Source of the DNA: an uncultured Bryobacterales bacterium | GTDB lineage: Bacteria; Acidobacteriota; Terriglobia; Bryobacterales; UBA6623 | Length of the DNA: 64,000 nucleotides | Reading direction: 5' to 3' | Assembly: GCA_951813065.1 (NCBI GenBank) | Contig: CATOTH010000010.1 | Location: forward strand, 124,001-188,000 | Shown here: positions 1 to 8,976 of the stretch, piece after piece | Layout of the letters: every line of letters begins with the position of its first letter | Position numbering within the stretch: the first letter of the stretch is position 1 | Notes under the pieces: model-generated | Databases searched by the model: none | Seen by the model: only the letters and a program-made list of their open reading frames with translations | What the model was told of the DNA's origin: nothing | Program-made: the position numbers and the translations under genes

Positions 1-48
1 CGGACTGTCCTGGCGTAGCTGGCGATCCGGCTCGGTCCTGATGGGCTG

Positions 49-1491
49 CTATTCCACCCGCACCGGCTTTCCTGCCTTGTAGCTCTGCCAGGCGAACCAG
101 TAGGCGACATGCCCGGGGAGTCGGGCTAGGTTCTCGCCGGCCGGTCCGGCGAGCGCGTCCTCGGTGACGGTCCATAGCGATCCTTCGCTCGCCAGGCGAG
201 ACGGATCCTCCTCGGTGGCGACGAACGTCCGTCCTCCTGATTCGTAGGCGCGCACGGTTTCCGTCTCGGCGTTCCCGACGAGGACTACATCACGCGGTCC
301 GACCCGGTCGTGGAGGACGGCGCCTCCTTCGAAGAGAGCGAGGGCCCAGGCCATTTCGTTGTCGCCGTCCCGCAGAACGAAGATACGGTCCTTCGGCGCG
401 AGACGGCGGTCCCGGATCACCACGGGAAACATGAGATCGGGGCTGGCGAAGTACGCGCCGTAGGGTCGGCCGGGCTGGTAGTCTCGCTCGAAGCCGGTGT
501 CGAGGGAGAGCACGGTGGTGTCGGAATGGGCGGCGAGCCAGTCCTGCCAGCTCGTGATCACCACCGGCAGGATCTTGAGTTCGATCTTGGATCCGGTGAG
601 CTTCCCTACCACCGGCATCCCGGTGAATTGATTCCAGAGCGAATTCGTTTGGGTGTCGTACATGAGCTTGTTCGACCGGTAGAGAAGCCCGGACGAGCCG
701 AAGACGAACGGCTTCCGGCGGCCGCGGACCCGGGTGTCGAAGAGGATGCCCGACCCGCAGAGCGTGCAATAGGCGAGGGACACCGGGACGCCGCCCACAA
801 CGTCGTTGAACATCTCGTGCCAGTCGAGGATGCGGAGCGGATAGGCGCGCGAATCGCCGTTGATGCTGACCCCGAAGACCAGTTCCCGGTCGGTCAGGTA
901 GGTCGCTTCCGCTGCGGGGATCTGTTTGGCGTTCACCAGCGCTGGGATCCCATCCTTCTTGACGCCTCCCCAGACGATCTCCTCGATGCGAATCTTGTGC
1001 CGCACCCCCTGGTAGAGGAAGCTTCGGAATCTAGGGTCGATCTGGGCGAGGATTTCCGCCTTGAGGGAGTCGAACCCCCGGTAGGGACGGATTTCGGCGT
1101 GCTCCTCCTGCCACTCGATCCATGCCTCCCAGTTGCGCGGGATCTCGGCTCCGGCGAGGCGTTGGAGCACGTTGAACACCGGGCCGGCCTGTTCGGGGGG
1201 CAGCAGACGCAGCACGGCGATGAAAGCCGGGATCACGTCCTTCTTGCCTCGCTCGACCAGGAAACGAAGCGCTCGGTCCCGGTCTGCGCCGCTCCTTGAG
1301 AACAACGCGGTGCGCACAGTCGCAGCGATGTTGGCGCCCGGTTGGGGAAGACCGCTGCGGAGTGGGGCGTTGCCTCCGGTGTCACCGGGCAGTCTTGGTC
1401 CCTGGTCAGGGAATTGGGCACCGAGTTCGGCGGTGCTACTGAAGAGCAGCAGTCCGGCGAGGAGCGACGGGAATCGAATCACTCGGAGCAT
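49..1491 (-). CDS. DUF3179 domain-containing secreted protein
   Basis: The N-terminus has a hydrophobic stretch ending near AELGAQ, which reads as a Sec signal peptide, so the protein is probably periplasmic or secreted. The central and C-terminal parts match the DUF3179 family: a DGIPAL / LTDRELVFGV start, the RAYPLRILDWHEMFND segment, and a cysteine pair in SLAYCTLCGSG followed by a FGSSGLLYRSN stretch. The function of DUF3179 is not established; the CTLCG motif suggests metal binding or redox chemistry. Residues about 55-130 look like helical HEAT-type sequence and precede the domain. The ATG at 1491 is preferred over a GTG one codon upstream. It is transcribed away from the polyketide synthase gene, with about 445 bases between them. 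Confidence 0.85.
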   Translation of the reverse strand: MLRVIRFPSLLAGLLLFSSTAELGAQFPDQGPRLPGDTGGNAPLRSGLPQPGANIAATVRTALFSRSGADRDRALRFLVERGKKDVIPAFIAVLRLLPPEQAGPVFNVLQRLAGAEIPRNWEAWIEWQEEHAEIRPYRGFDSLKAEILAQIDPRFRSFLYQGVRHKIRIEEIVWGGVKKDGIPALVNAKQIPAAEATYLTDRELVFGVSINGDSRAYPLRILDWHEMFNDVVGGVPVSLAYCTLCGSGILFDTRVRGRRKPFVFGSSGLLYRSNKLMYDTQTNSLWNQFTGMPVVGKLTGSKIELKILPVVITSWQDWLAAHSDTTVLSLDTGFERDYQPGRPYGAYFASPDLMFPVVIRDRRLAPKDRIFVLRDGDNEMAWALALFEGGAVLHDRVGPRDVVLVGNAETETVRAYESGGRTFVATEEDPSRLASEGSLWTVTEDALAGPAGENLARLPGHVAYWFAWQSYKAGKPVRVE

Positions 1492-1936
1492 CACGGAGTC
1501 CCAGCAGGTCTGGGATCATTCTAGTCCAGCGGAGCCGTCCCCACGATCCTCATGGCGTTGCCAAACCGGACCGAAAGTCTCTCTAACCTGGCGCGGGTGC
1601 CACTGTTCGGCCCCAAGATCCTTCTCGCTGATGAAATCTCCGAGCCGATTCTTCCTGGTAGGCCCCTGCAGATTGACTGACGGCCATCCAGCCATCGGTG
1701 CCCGGCCCAGTGCATACCTCGAAATTCCATGAAGCTGTTCGCGGTTCACTGGTTTCTCATGGTTCAGGCGATCGATACCGCAGTCCAATGGAGCGCGGTC
1801 GTGCCGCGCCGCACCAAGACACTCGATCCTGGGGTTTGTGATTCAATCAGCATGAACCACCCGCGTCCGTATGGGCTTCGCCTCGTTCGGACTGCAACCG
1901 CATTGCAGTTGGCATCTTCGAAGGTGACTATGATCC
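1492..1936. other. Intergenic region, no gene recognised
   Basis: This gap separates two divergent genes. Short open frames on the minus strand (for example one ending at 1521) have no recognisable domain. The region presumably holds the promoters of both neighbours, but I see no convincing -35/-10 pair or operator. Confidence 0.4.
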
Positions 1937-2992
1937 ATGGCCTCTAAACCGATTCCTAGAATCAGGTCGGTCGCCACGGCGGTGCCGGGCAACCGGATGA
2001 CCCAGGACGAGGTCAAGAACTTCAGCGCCTCGTTCTTTGCCGGTGCCGTTTCGGGTCTCCGAAGTCTCTTGGACATCTTCAGCAACGCCGCGATCGGGGC
2101 GGGATATGTCTGCGCCCCCCGGAGCTGGTACGAAAGCGGCGAGCATGGCTTTGAGGAAAAGAACCGTCTCTACCTCGAGAATGCGATTCCCCTGCTGAAG
2201 GAGGCCGCCGTCGAATGCCTGGCTGCCGGAGATCTCGAACCTGAAGACATCGACCTGATCGTCACCGTTTCGACGACTGGCATCGCCACGCCCAGCCTGG
2301 ACGCCAGGCTGATGGCCGAACTGCCCTTCCGCCGCGATGTGCAAAGATTGCCGATCTTCGGGCTGGGATGCGCTGGGGGTGTGCTGGGACTGGCGCGTGC
2401 CGCCGCATGCGTGGGTGCCCGCCCGGGCAGTCGCGTTCTGTTACTTGTCGTCGAACTCTGCACACTCACGTTTCGATCTCGCGATCGATCCGTTCGAAAC
2501 CTGGTGGCGACGGCCCTCTTCCGCGACGGTGCCGCCGCGGCTGTGCTAACGGACCACGGACCGGGACCAGAGGTTTCGGCATGGGGCGAATACACGTGGC
2601 CAGACTCGCTCGACATCATGGGATGGGACGTCGCGGACGACGGGCTGGCGGTGGTGTTCTCTCGAAGCATTCCCGACCTGGTCCGCACGCGGATGCGCGG
2701 TGTGACGGAAGAGTTCCTGGCCTCCGAGGGCCTTGGGCTGCGTGATATCGACAGCTTCATCTGCCATCCCGGCGGAGCCAAGGTGCTGGAGGCTCTCGAA
2801 GCTGCGTTCGACCTTCAGCCCGGCGGCCTCGAGGAGTCCCGGGCCGTTCTCCGCGACTACGGCAACATGTCCGCCGCAACGGTGCTGTTCGTTCTCAAGC
2901 GCGCCCTCGGAGACAGGGCGCCGAAACGCCACTTGCTGACTAGCCTGGGACCGGGTTTTTCGGCTGCGTTTCTGGTCCTGCAATCAACGTGA
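1937..2992 (+). CDS. Type III polyketide synthase (chalcone synthase-like)
   Basis: A 351-residue protein of the chalcone/stilbene synthase superfamily, which condenses acyl-CoA starters with malonyl-CoA into alkylpyrones or alkylresorcinols. The catalytic triad is visible: Cys145 in FGLGCAGG, His277 in CHPGGAK and Asn310 in DYGNMSA. The C-terminal GPGFSA loop is also present. The length is a little under the usual 370-390 residues. The next gene overlaps it by four bases (GTGA) and encodes an isoprenylcysteine-methyltransferase-like membrane protein. This is the same pairing as Bacillus subtilis bpsA-bpsB, in which the second enzyme methylates alkylpyrones. The substrate here cannot be read from sequence. 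Start: ATG at 1937, with no strong Shine-Dalgarno sequence. Confidence 0.92.
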   Translation: MASKPIPRIRSVATAVPGNRMTQDEVKNFSASFFAGAVSGLRSLLDIFSNAAIGAGYVCAPRSWYESGEHGFEEKNRLYLENAIPLLKEAAVECLAAGDLEPEDIDLIVTVSTTGIATPSLDARLMAELPFRRDVQRLPIFGLGCAGGVLGLARAAACVGARPGSRVLLLVVELCTLTFRSRDRSVRNLVATALFRDGAAAAVLTDHGPGPEVSAWGEYTWPDSLDIMGWDVADDGLAVVFSRSIPDLVRTRMRGVTEEFLASEGLGLRDIDSFICHPGGAKVLEALEAAFDLQPGGLEESRAVLRDYGNMSAATVLFVLKRALGDRAPKRHLLTSLGPGFSAAFLVLQST

Positions 2993-3540
2993 CCGTCATC
3001 AGCCCGCTCTATGCGGTCGTCGGTTTCCTTGTGGCCCAGCGGCTGGCGGAACTCGTCTTGGCGCGCCGGAACCACAGGGCGCTACTGGCTCGGGGTGCGA
3101 TCGAAGTTGGCGAGCGGCACTACTTCATCTTCGTCTCCCTGCACGCCGGATGGCTGCTGGCGCTCCTTGTCACGATTGACGCCCGAGCCGCGGTCTCGAT
3201 TCCGTTGCTCGCCTTCTTTGGCCTGCTGCAATGCGGGCGACTCTGGGTGATCGTGACCTTGGGTACACGATGGACGACCCGTGTCATGGTGCTTCCCGGC
3301 GCCACGCGCATTCGTAGCGGGCCATACCGGTTCGTCAATCACCCCAACTATCTGATCGTCTGTGGCGAAATCGCCGTCGTGCCGCTGATCTTCGGAGCGT
3401 GGACTCTGGCGTTGGTCGCATCCGCGCTGAACCTGCTCTTGATTCGTATGAGGATCACCGTTGAGAACAAGGCACTGATGGAGGTCTACGATCAGCCAAG
3501 CGCCACTTCCTCCGTTGGTCCGCGTCCGGCCTCTGACTGA
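2989..3540 (+). CDS. Isoprenylcysteine carboxyl methyltransferase (ICMT)-like membrane protein
   Basis: A 183-residue polytopic membrane protein with about four or five hydrophobic segments. The motif GPYRFVNHPNYL followed by a conserved Glu in VCGEIA is the S-adenosylmethionine/substrate signature of the ICMT/PEMT-like family. The GTG start overlaps the stop of the type III polyketide synthase by four bases, so the two are translationally coupled. By analogy with the B. subtilis bpsA-bpsB (ypbQ) pair, it probably O-methylates the lipid made by the polyketide synthase, at the membrane. The GTG start is chosen because of the overlap; the next ATG would remove the first membrane segment. Confidence 0.85.
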   Translation: MTVISPLYAVVGFLVAQRLAELVLARRNHRALLARGAIEVGERHYFIFVSLHAGWLLALLVTIDARAAVSIPLLAFFGLLQCGRLWVIVTLGTRWTTRVMVLPGATRIRSGPYRFVNHPNYLIVCGEIAVVPLIFGAWTLALVASALNLLLIRMRITVENKALMEVYDQPSATSSVGPRPASD

Positions 3541-3599
3541 GACCAAATGTGATATGGCGTGCCGCGAGAAGGCTCCTGTCTTGTTTCCGGCAATCAGGG

Positions 3600-3790
3600 T
3601 CATGCCGCGCGTGACCTAGCGATCTGGAAGTCGCCTTTCCTGACAGCGGGAACACGTTTGGACAGGTTGATGACTGTGTGTGAGGATCTGGTTTGTTGTC
3701 GCCGAGCAAACGATGCTGTCGCTGATCTACAGCTTCTGTGCTGGCGGCGGGCATCTCAGCGCGGTGGATGCGCTGCTGGCAGTTCCGCCT
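3600..3790 (-). pseudogene. Decayed 3' end of a paralogue of the gene at 7558-8547
   Basis: Read on the minus strand, this stretch gives VINLSKR followed by AVRKGDF. The intact gene downstream ends in VIKLSKH, PVVREGNF and stop. Upstream, in another frame, it gives QRQHRLLGDNKPDP against KQRRDDLPDNEPLF in the intact copy. DNA similarity continues past the stop codon into the flank: CAATCAGGGTCATGCCG here against CAATGAGGGTCTTGCCG at about 7525. At least one frameshift is needed and no start is present. It is the tail of a duplicated segment, and the rest of the copy is not visible. Confidence 0.6.
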
Positions 3791-4041
3791 TAGGAGAGGT
3801 CGCCCCAAGACGCCCGGCAACCGGCCTGCAACGGAAGAATCGCCAGGATTGGCGATTCTGGTGCGGATCCCCCTCGCTGATTGCTCCATAGACGGGTTCT
3901 CGCTCAGACGGCTAACACCTGGGTCGGCGACTCGCGGTCATGAGCCGGGGAGCAAGGTGGGAATCCCCGTGTGACAGAATAGGACGGCCTTGGCAGACGG
4001 TCTCTGGAGGCGTGTCAGCTTGGGAGCTAGGAGAACATGAA

Positions 4042-4737
4042 GTGAGCGAAGAACGCGAAGGACTTGGCGACGGAGGGCAGGGATCCGATGCCGGGTCGCA
4101 GGCTCCTGCCGGGAACGTGCTGAACGAGGCCGAAAAGGAGCGAATCCGATCCGAGGAGATCCACTCTGCGGAAGAGCAGAGGTATCGGGAGGATGTGCGT
4201 CGCGAGGCTCGACAGGAAGCCAGGGGAAGTACGACGTGGGCTCGTGTCGTCGCCATGTTGAAACTCGAACCCGGGATTTCGGATGAGATCGCATCGGATC
4301 CGAACAGCACGAAACAAGGCCTATTGGTCCTGGGCGTCGCAAACGCCGCGGCATTCCTATTGCTCTTGCCGATTATCGTGGTCACGATCCCGTTCTCGAT
4401 CATCTACATTGCGATCAACGCGGGACTTTATTGCTTGTTCTCGCGCCTCTTCGCAAGCGAAGTGCCGGCATATTCCAATTGGTTCCGTGCGCTCCTGTTT
4501 GCCATGGCTCCCTCAGCCTTGGGGATCGTCCCCATCATCGGTGGCCTAGCGGGGGGCATTTACATGGTCGTGCTGAATGTCATAGTCATCCGCGACCTGG
4601 CCAGGATCACAACGGGCGCAGCGATCGTAGTCTGGCTTATCGCGGTGCTCGTGCCGACGATCCTGATCATCGCCGCAGGTCTGTCGTTCGGGCTGGCCGC
4701 ATTCCTCCAGCACATGCCAGCTACCTTCCACTTATAG
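4042..4737 (+). CDS. YIP1-family membrane protein
   Basis: A protein of about 231 residues with a charged, Glu/Arg-rich N-terminal segment (residues 1-75, probably a short coiled coil). Four or five membrane segments follow, separated by short loops, in the pattern of the YIP1 domain (PF04893). The family has no firm bacterial function. The start is taken as GTG 4042, because an AGGAG lies eight bases upstream; the longer upstream reading begins in low-quality sequence. It stands alone between the polyketide synthase operon and a truncated hydrolase gene, so the context says little about its role. Confidence 0.75.
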   Translation: MSEEREGLGDGGQGSDAGSQAPAGNVLNEAEKERIRSEEIHSAEEQRYREDVRREARQEARGSTTWARVVAMLKLEPGISDEIASDPNSTKQGLLVLGVANAAAFLLLLPIIVVTIPFSIIYIAINAGLYCLFSRLFASEVPAYSNWFRALLFAMAPSALGIVPIIGGLAGGIYMVVLNVIVIRDLARITTGAAIVVWLIAVLVPTILIIAAGLSFGLAAFLQHMPATFHL

Positions 4738-4964
4738 CGGCGGGACCGATGATGCGCCTCGCCCCAACGTAACGGCTCAAATTATGTCTCCTGCTAGGAA
4801 TGAGCGCCCTGCTCTGGCACTACTTTCAGTCTCACTGTGCCGGTGCGAAAAGCCCGCCCTTGGCGCGCCCGAGACCCGGATGACGAGCCTGCGGCGAGCC
4901 TTGTTAGAATACCTCGGAAGGATAGATCGGGAAGTCGGAAAGGCCCAGCCAGGGTAGATAAACA

Positions 4965-5840
4965 ATGATGAATGCTTCAGTACTGGCGGCCGGCCAGGTG
5001 CTCGGTGCGATCCTCGCGACTAGCCTATTCGCGAACGCACAGGACGCTGCACCCCAGGGGCACTGGGAAGGCAGTATCAACGGGCCCGAAATCAATCTGG
5101 GGATCTCCGTTGGACTCGCTCAGACATCGCAAGGCTCCTGGGTCGGCGAAATCAGCATTCCAGCCCAGGGACTTCGGGACTTCGCACTTTCGAACATCGA
5201 AGTCGAGGGCAGTCGTGTTGCATTCTCGATGCAAGGGATTCCAGGATTGCCGCAGTTCCACGGCAAGCTATCAAAGGATGCTGAGCGGCTCAGTGGTAAC
5301 TTCACCCAAGGGGGTGGTTCGCTCAGGTTCAGCCTCAATCGCTCAGGGGACGTCGATCCGGCACTGGTTGCCAGGCAGGCGTCTCCTCTTCCGCTGATTG
5401 GAGTCGAGGGTGATGGGTTGGGTGGTTTCTGGCTTGGGCGCCTTGAAGCTGGAGCGACAAGACTCAGGCTGCTCTTCAGAATCAAGGCTGACGAATCAGG
5501 CACCCTGACAGGGACGCTGGACAGTTTGGATCAGGGCGCCACAGGTCTGAAGATTGCTGAAATTCTGGTAGAAGAACAGAAAGTCCGATTCAAACTCAAC
5601 TCCCCGGCAGCTTCGTTTGAGGGCACCTTGAGCGAGGATGGGTCGGAGATCGTCGGCAAGTGGATGCAGAGCGGTCGTTCGATCCCGCTAACGATCAAGC
5701 GCCAGGAAACAGACCCTGGCCAAGCACGTTTGCAGGGACCCAAGCGCCCCTACCCCTACCAGGAAGAACACGTTGTGTTCCGCAATGAAGGCGCGGGCCA
5801 GGGGTTGGCTGGAACTCTGATGACACCGACGGGCACATGA
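4965..5840 (+). pseudogene. Truncated alpha/beta hydrolase: N-terminal domain only
   Basis: The frame encodes a signal peptide (cleavage near FANAQ) and about 250 residues of beta-rich sequence with repeated SGTLTGTLDSLDQG / LSGNFTQGG-type strands. This resembles the N-terminal domain of EstD-like secreted hydrolases. It ends in PYPYQEEHVVFRNEGAG, GLAGTLMTPTGT and stop. In such hydrolases that linker leads directly into the catalytic alpha/beta domain. No catalytic serine motif follows in any frame before the sulfatase at 5983. The gene therefore looks like a 5' fragment left by a deletion or rearrangement near 5840. It could still make a secreted, non-catalytic domain. Confidence 0.6.
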
Positions 5841-5982
5841 GGGCCCGCCGAACTCTCGCTCGGTGATCTGTCTGTCCAGTCCGCACCAGCGGAGCGACAA
5901 TGAACCCGTATAGGATATGGGTCAGGCGGGCCAGTGGTCCGACCCGGCAAGGCACGCCCTAGCGTCTGACGGGTGTATTGAA

Positions 5983-7452
5983 GTGCGGAATCAATGGTCT
6001 TCGGGAACTCTGGCAGCGACACGGCGAATTGCGCTGGCGATCTTGCTGCTGGGATCGATCGGTTGCTCGCACGAGCCAGCCGAAGCACCGTCGCGGCTCA
6101 ACGTCTTGCTCATCACGGCCGATGATCTCGGCCTGCAATTGAGCGCTTACGGCGACAGCGTCATCAATACCCCAAACGTGGACGCCCTTGCTGCCAGCGG
6201 CGTCCAGTTCGAGGTCGCCTACGTGGCGCAAGCGTCGTGCAGCCCGTCCCGCAGCGCCATGTTCACGGGTCTCTATGTGCACAGCAATGGGCAGTTCGGG
6301 CTGACCAACGCCTCGGACTTCAGCCTGCACCCGCACTTGCACGACGCCACGATTCCAAACATCCTCAAGCGATCCGGCTATCGAACCGGCATCATCGGGA
6401 AGCTGCACGTCGCCCCGGAAGAGAAGTTCCAGTGGGACGCCCGTTTGAGGGTGAACGGCCGCGACGTGAAGGGGATAGCCGAGGGCGCGAAAGAGTTCAT
6501 TGGCAGCGGGGAGGATGCCCCCTTCTTCTTGATGGTGAACTACACCGATCCTCACGCCTCCCGCGAGCGAGATCCGCAGACGAGGGAGGTGATTGGTGAC
6601 TGGACTTTCATGGACCAAGTCAACGGCATTCCTCCAACCCTGGTCGAGCCAAGCGAGAAGACGGTGTTTCCATTCCAAAGGATTGATACGCCGGAGCAGC
6701 GCGAGCGAGTGGCCGGCTACTACAACGAAGTCCGGCGCGTCGATATCGGCGTCGGCCTGCTTCTTGACGCGCTCGAGCGAAAGGGACACTCTGGCGACAC
6801 GCTGGTGATCTTCACTGGCGACCACGGGCCGCCGTTTGACCGCGGCAAGACAACGGTCTACGAGGGCGGCTTGCGTGTTCCTTTCCTTGTGCGCTGGCCG
6901 GGCGTCTCGCAGCCCGCTCGAAGCGAGGCGATGGTCTCGACCGTCGATATCCTGCCTACGATCCTGGATGCAACAGGAGCGATCGCTCCTGTCGAAATGC
7001 AAGGGATGTCACTGAGGCCGGTTCTTGAGGATCCTGAAGCGCCTTGGCGCGAATACCTTGTCGGGGAGTTTCATATGCACGGCCCGCCATGGTTTCCCCG
7101 GCGCGCTATTCGGGACGACCGGTACAAGCTGATTCACAATCTGCTGGCGGGGACCGGGACTGCCAGAATCGGCATTGATGGTGACCTGGGCTACGTGACG
7201 GCAAGAGAGCAACGCTACGAGGGGACCCCGGTCCGGCGCGCCTTCGACATCCTTGCCGATCCTCCCGAGTTTGAGCTGTACGATCTGGATGAGGATCCCT
7301 GGGAGTTCCGCAATCTCGCCGGTGATCCGGAACACACAGCGACATTGGAACGATTGCAGGCGGCGTTGGACGACTGGCGTCGCACGACGAGCGACCCGTT
7401 GCTTGATCCTGCTTTCGTTGCAGAGATGCGCCAGCGCGTCGACAGCTATTGA
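5983..7452 (+). CDS. Sulfatase, probable lipoprotein
   Basis: Sulfatase-family (alkaline-phosphatase fold) enzyme that would hydrolyse sulfate esters outside the cytoplasm. The metal site starts at LLITADDLG. The C-x-P-x-R signature is CSPSR with Cys86, the residue normally converted to formylglycine, followed by the usual GIIGKLH. Later landmarks are VIFTGDHGPPFDRGK and YKLIHN. GTG 5983 is preferred over the longer reading from 5917, because it gives a short basic N-terminus, a hydrophobic stretch and a cysteine (Cys28 in GSIGC) that could be lipidated. No intact formylglycine-generating enzyme is in the window, only a fragment at 9649-9924. Natural substrate unknown. Confidence 0.88.
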   Translation: MRNQWSSGTLAATRRIALAILLLGSIGCSHEPAEAPSRLNVLLITADDLGLQLSAYGDSVINTPNVDALAASGVQFEVAYVAQASCSPSRSAMFTGLYVHSNGQFGLTNASDFSLHPHLHDATIPNILKRSGYRTGIIGKLHVAPEEKFQWDARLRVNGRDVKGIAEGAKEFIGSGEDAPFFLMVNYTDPHASRERDPQTREVIGDWTFMDQVNGIPPTLVEPSEKTVFPFQRIDTPEQRERVAGYYNEVRRVDIGVGLLLDALERKGHSGDTLVIFTGDHGPPFDRGKTTVYEGGLRVPFLVRWPGVSQPARSEAMVSTVDILPTILDATGAIAPVEMQGMSLRPVLEDPEAPWREYLVGEFHMHGPPWFPRRAIRDDRYKLIHNLLAGTGTARIGIDGDLGYVTAREQRYEGTPVRRAFDILADPPEFELYDLDEDPWEFRNLAGDPEHTATLERLQAALDDWRRTTSDPLLDPAFVAEMRQRVDSY

Positions 7453-7489
7453 TGCCCGGCGGCGAGGAGCCGAGGGGATAGCCAGCGAT

Positions 7490-7527
7490 TTGGCAAACGG
7501 TGCCGGGACACTCTTGGTGTTTGCCAA
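7490..7527. terminator. Stem-loop between convergent genes
   Basis: TTGGCAAAC (7490-7498) and GTTTGCCAA (7519-7527) form a perfect nine-base stem with a 20-base loop. It lies between the ends of the sulfatase and the convergent conserved gene. There is no clear T-run, so a terminator role is only suggested by position. Confidence 0.35.
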
Positions 7528-7557
7528 TGAGGGTCTTGCCGTGCGTGGCCTCGCGAC

Positions 7558-8547
7558 CTAGAAGTTGCCTTCCCTAACAACCGGACCGTGCTTGGACAGC
7601 TTGATCACCTTTTCCGGAAATAGAGGTTCGTTGTCCGGCAAGTCATCCCGCCGCTGCTTTGACTTCATGGTTGCGACACTATTCAGCTTCGAGAGCTTGG
7701 TGGTCGAAGCCAAGGCCTTGAGGTCAGCGTCGTAGTAATCAAACCACGGAAGGCCTGCGTCGGTATACTCCTGCGCGGTCGGTGGTCGAGTTGGAGGCTT
7801 TTCGCTGGTTACTGAGAAGTACTGCAAGCTGTTGAGAATATGCACGAAGCAGCGCGAACTCTCGGACCGATCCCAAACATTGAATCCGTACGGATCTTCG
7901 TAGATCTCCTGCCGCATCATGCCACCCGGCGCAAGCCCCATCTCCAGCTCGCTTGGCGATGCCGCACACATCACTGTGTGCTCTTCGAAGTGGGTCTCAT
8001 GCCGCATCAGCCGTTCGTACTCCGCAGCCTTCATTGGGTAGGCCACGATCTGTAGCCCACCGTGCTCTCCCCTCCCTGTGAGCTGCTCCTCAGCCGTGTA
8101 GCCCTCTCCGAGCGGCATTGCAACAAACTGCCGGATCAGACCCTTGCCTGCGAAGAAACCGTCCAGCCAGGGTTGTTCGGAAATCACCACATAGTCTTGG
8201 TCTTGGCTCTCGGCGAGGTCGTCATGCCAAGGCTCGCCAGTCAGGGCGGAGACCTTTCCGGCGGCAATCTTCAATGCCATCGGATAGTGGCCGGAGAATG
8301 AGATCCACATGGCCTCTGCCTGGTGCATTGGCATGAAGACTCCCCCGTGGCGGCCCCAGGATTCCGGGGCGTTGCTTGCGTAGTCATCGACATGCTTGAG
8401 CGGGAATCTCGAGAATCCTGGCGGAAGCGGATACTCGCGGTTGTCGTCGGGAATCCTGAGGGTTCTGCAGAAGCTGACCTCGCAACGGGCATCTTGGTGA
8501 ACCTCCGGGAATCTGAAACGGAGAGTGTTGCTGTCTAGTTCAATCAT
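7558..8547 (-). CDS. Conserved protein of unknown function
   Basis: A 329-residue soluble protein with no signal peptide or membrane segment. I recognise its general look (PLPPGFGRFPL-type start, GGVFMPMHQAEAMW, EQPWLDGF, RQFVAMPLG, GYTAEEQLTG, APGGMMRQEIYEDPYG, LPWFDYYD) as a widespread conserved bacterial protein without an assigned function. I do not know a catalytic residue. The ATG at 8547 is fixed by an in-frame stop just upstream; AAGGAGG lies about 16 bases before it. It follows an XRE regulator by 55 bases on the same strand, so the pair is probably one transcript under the palindrome at 8956-8976. A decayed copy of its 3' end lies near 3600-3790. Confidence 0.75.
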   Translation of the reverse strand: MIELDSNTLRFRFPEVHQDARCEVSFCRTLRIPDDNREYPLPPGFSRFPLKHVDDYASNAPESWGRHGGVFMPMHQAEAMWISFSGHYPMALKIAAGKVSALTGEPWHDDLAESQDQDYVVISEQPWLDGFFAGKGLIRQFVAMPLGEGYTAEEQLTGRGEHGGLQIVAYPMKAAEYERLMRHETHFEEHTVMCAASPSELEMGLAPGGMMRQEIYEDPYGFNVWDRSESSRCFVHILNSLQYFSVTSEKPPTRPPTAQEYTDAGLPWFDYYDADLKALASTTKLSKLNSVATMKSKQRRDDLPDNEPLFPEKVIKLSKHGPVVREGNF

Positions 8548-8602
8548 GATTGTTGTCTTTCATTCCTCCTTGGGCCTTCGTGATCTAGTTCGATCGGATT
8601 CA

Positions 8603-8953
8603 CTACCAATCGCCATCTCGAACTTCTCGCACTATCCGCAGGACCGCATGGTCGGGGGCCTCCCTAAGGTTTCGGAGCAGATCCGCGAAAAGCGGCGCCC
8701 GTCGGATGATGATCTCCTGCAAATCCTTGGAAACCTTGCCCGCCATTGCGAGCAGGAGGTCAGGGTTCTCGCCGAGGTCGTCGGCGATCCGGCGGATGGT
8801 TGCCTCGGAAGGCGGAGACGCCACTTCACGCTCAATCTTGCTCAGGTAGGCAGGTTCAATACCGACCCGCTGCGCGACTTGGCGCAATGAGTACGAGCGG
8901 TCGTCGCTGTGCCGACACTCACGGAGGTCGCGTATGTACGATCCGAATGGCAT
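8603..8953 (-). CDS. XRE-family helix-turn-helix transcriptional regulator
   Basis: A 116-residue protein with an N-terminal helix-turn-helix: SLRQVAQRVGIEPAYLSKIE is the classic XRE/Cro motif, followed by SEATIRRIADDLGENPD. The C-terminal 45 residues are helical and probably dimerise. ATG 8953 is chosen over the upstream TTG at 8998, because the perfect palindrome 8956-8976 sits directly in front of it and the residues encoded upstream are unlike a helix-turn-helix leader. It is predicted to repress its own promoter and that of the conserved gene 55 bases downstream. Confidence 0.85.
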   Translation of the reverse strand: MPFGSYIRDLRECRHSDDRSYSLRQVAQRVGIEPAYLSKIEREVASPPSEATIRRIADDLGENPDLLLAMAGKVSKDLQEIIIRRAPLFADLLRNLREAPDHAVLRIVREVRDGDW

Positions 8954-8955
8954 GA

Positions 8956-8976
8956 GTACTGTGTAGTACACAGTAC
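8956..8976 (-). promoter_or_regulatory. Palindromic operator in front of the XRE gene
   Basis: GTACTGTG and CACAGTAC are perfect eight-base arms around a five-base spacer. The site lies three bases upstream of the regulator's ATG, so a bound dimer would cover the start of transcription or translation. The adjoining TTATGT on the minus strand is a possible -10. This is an inferred autoregulatory site. Confidence 0.6.
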
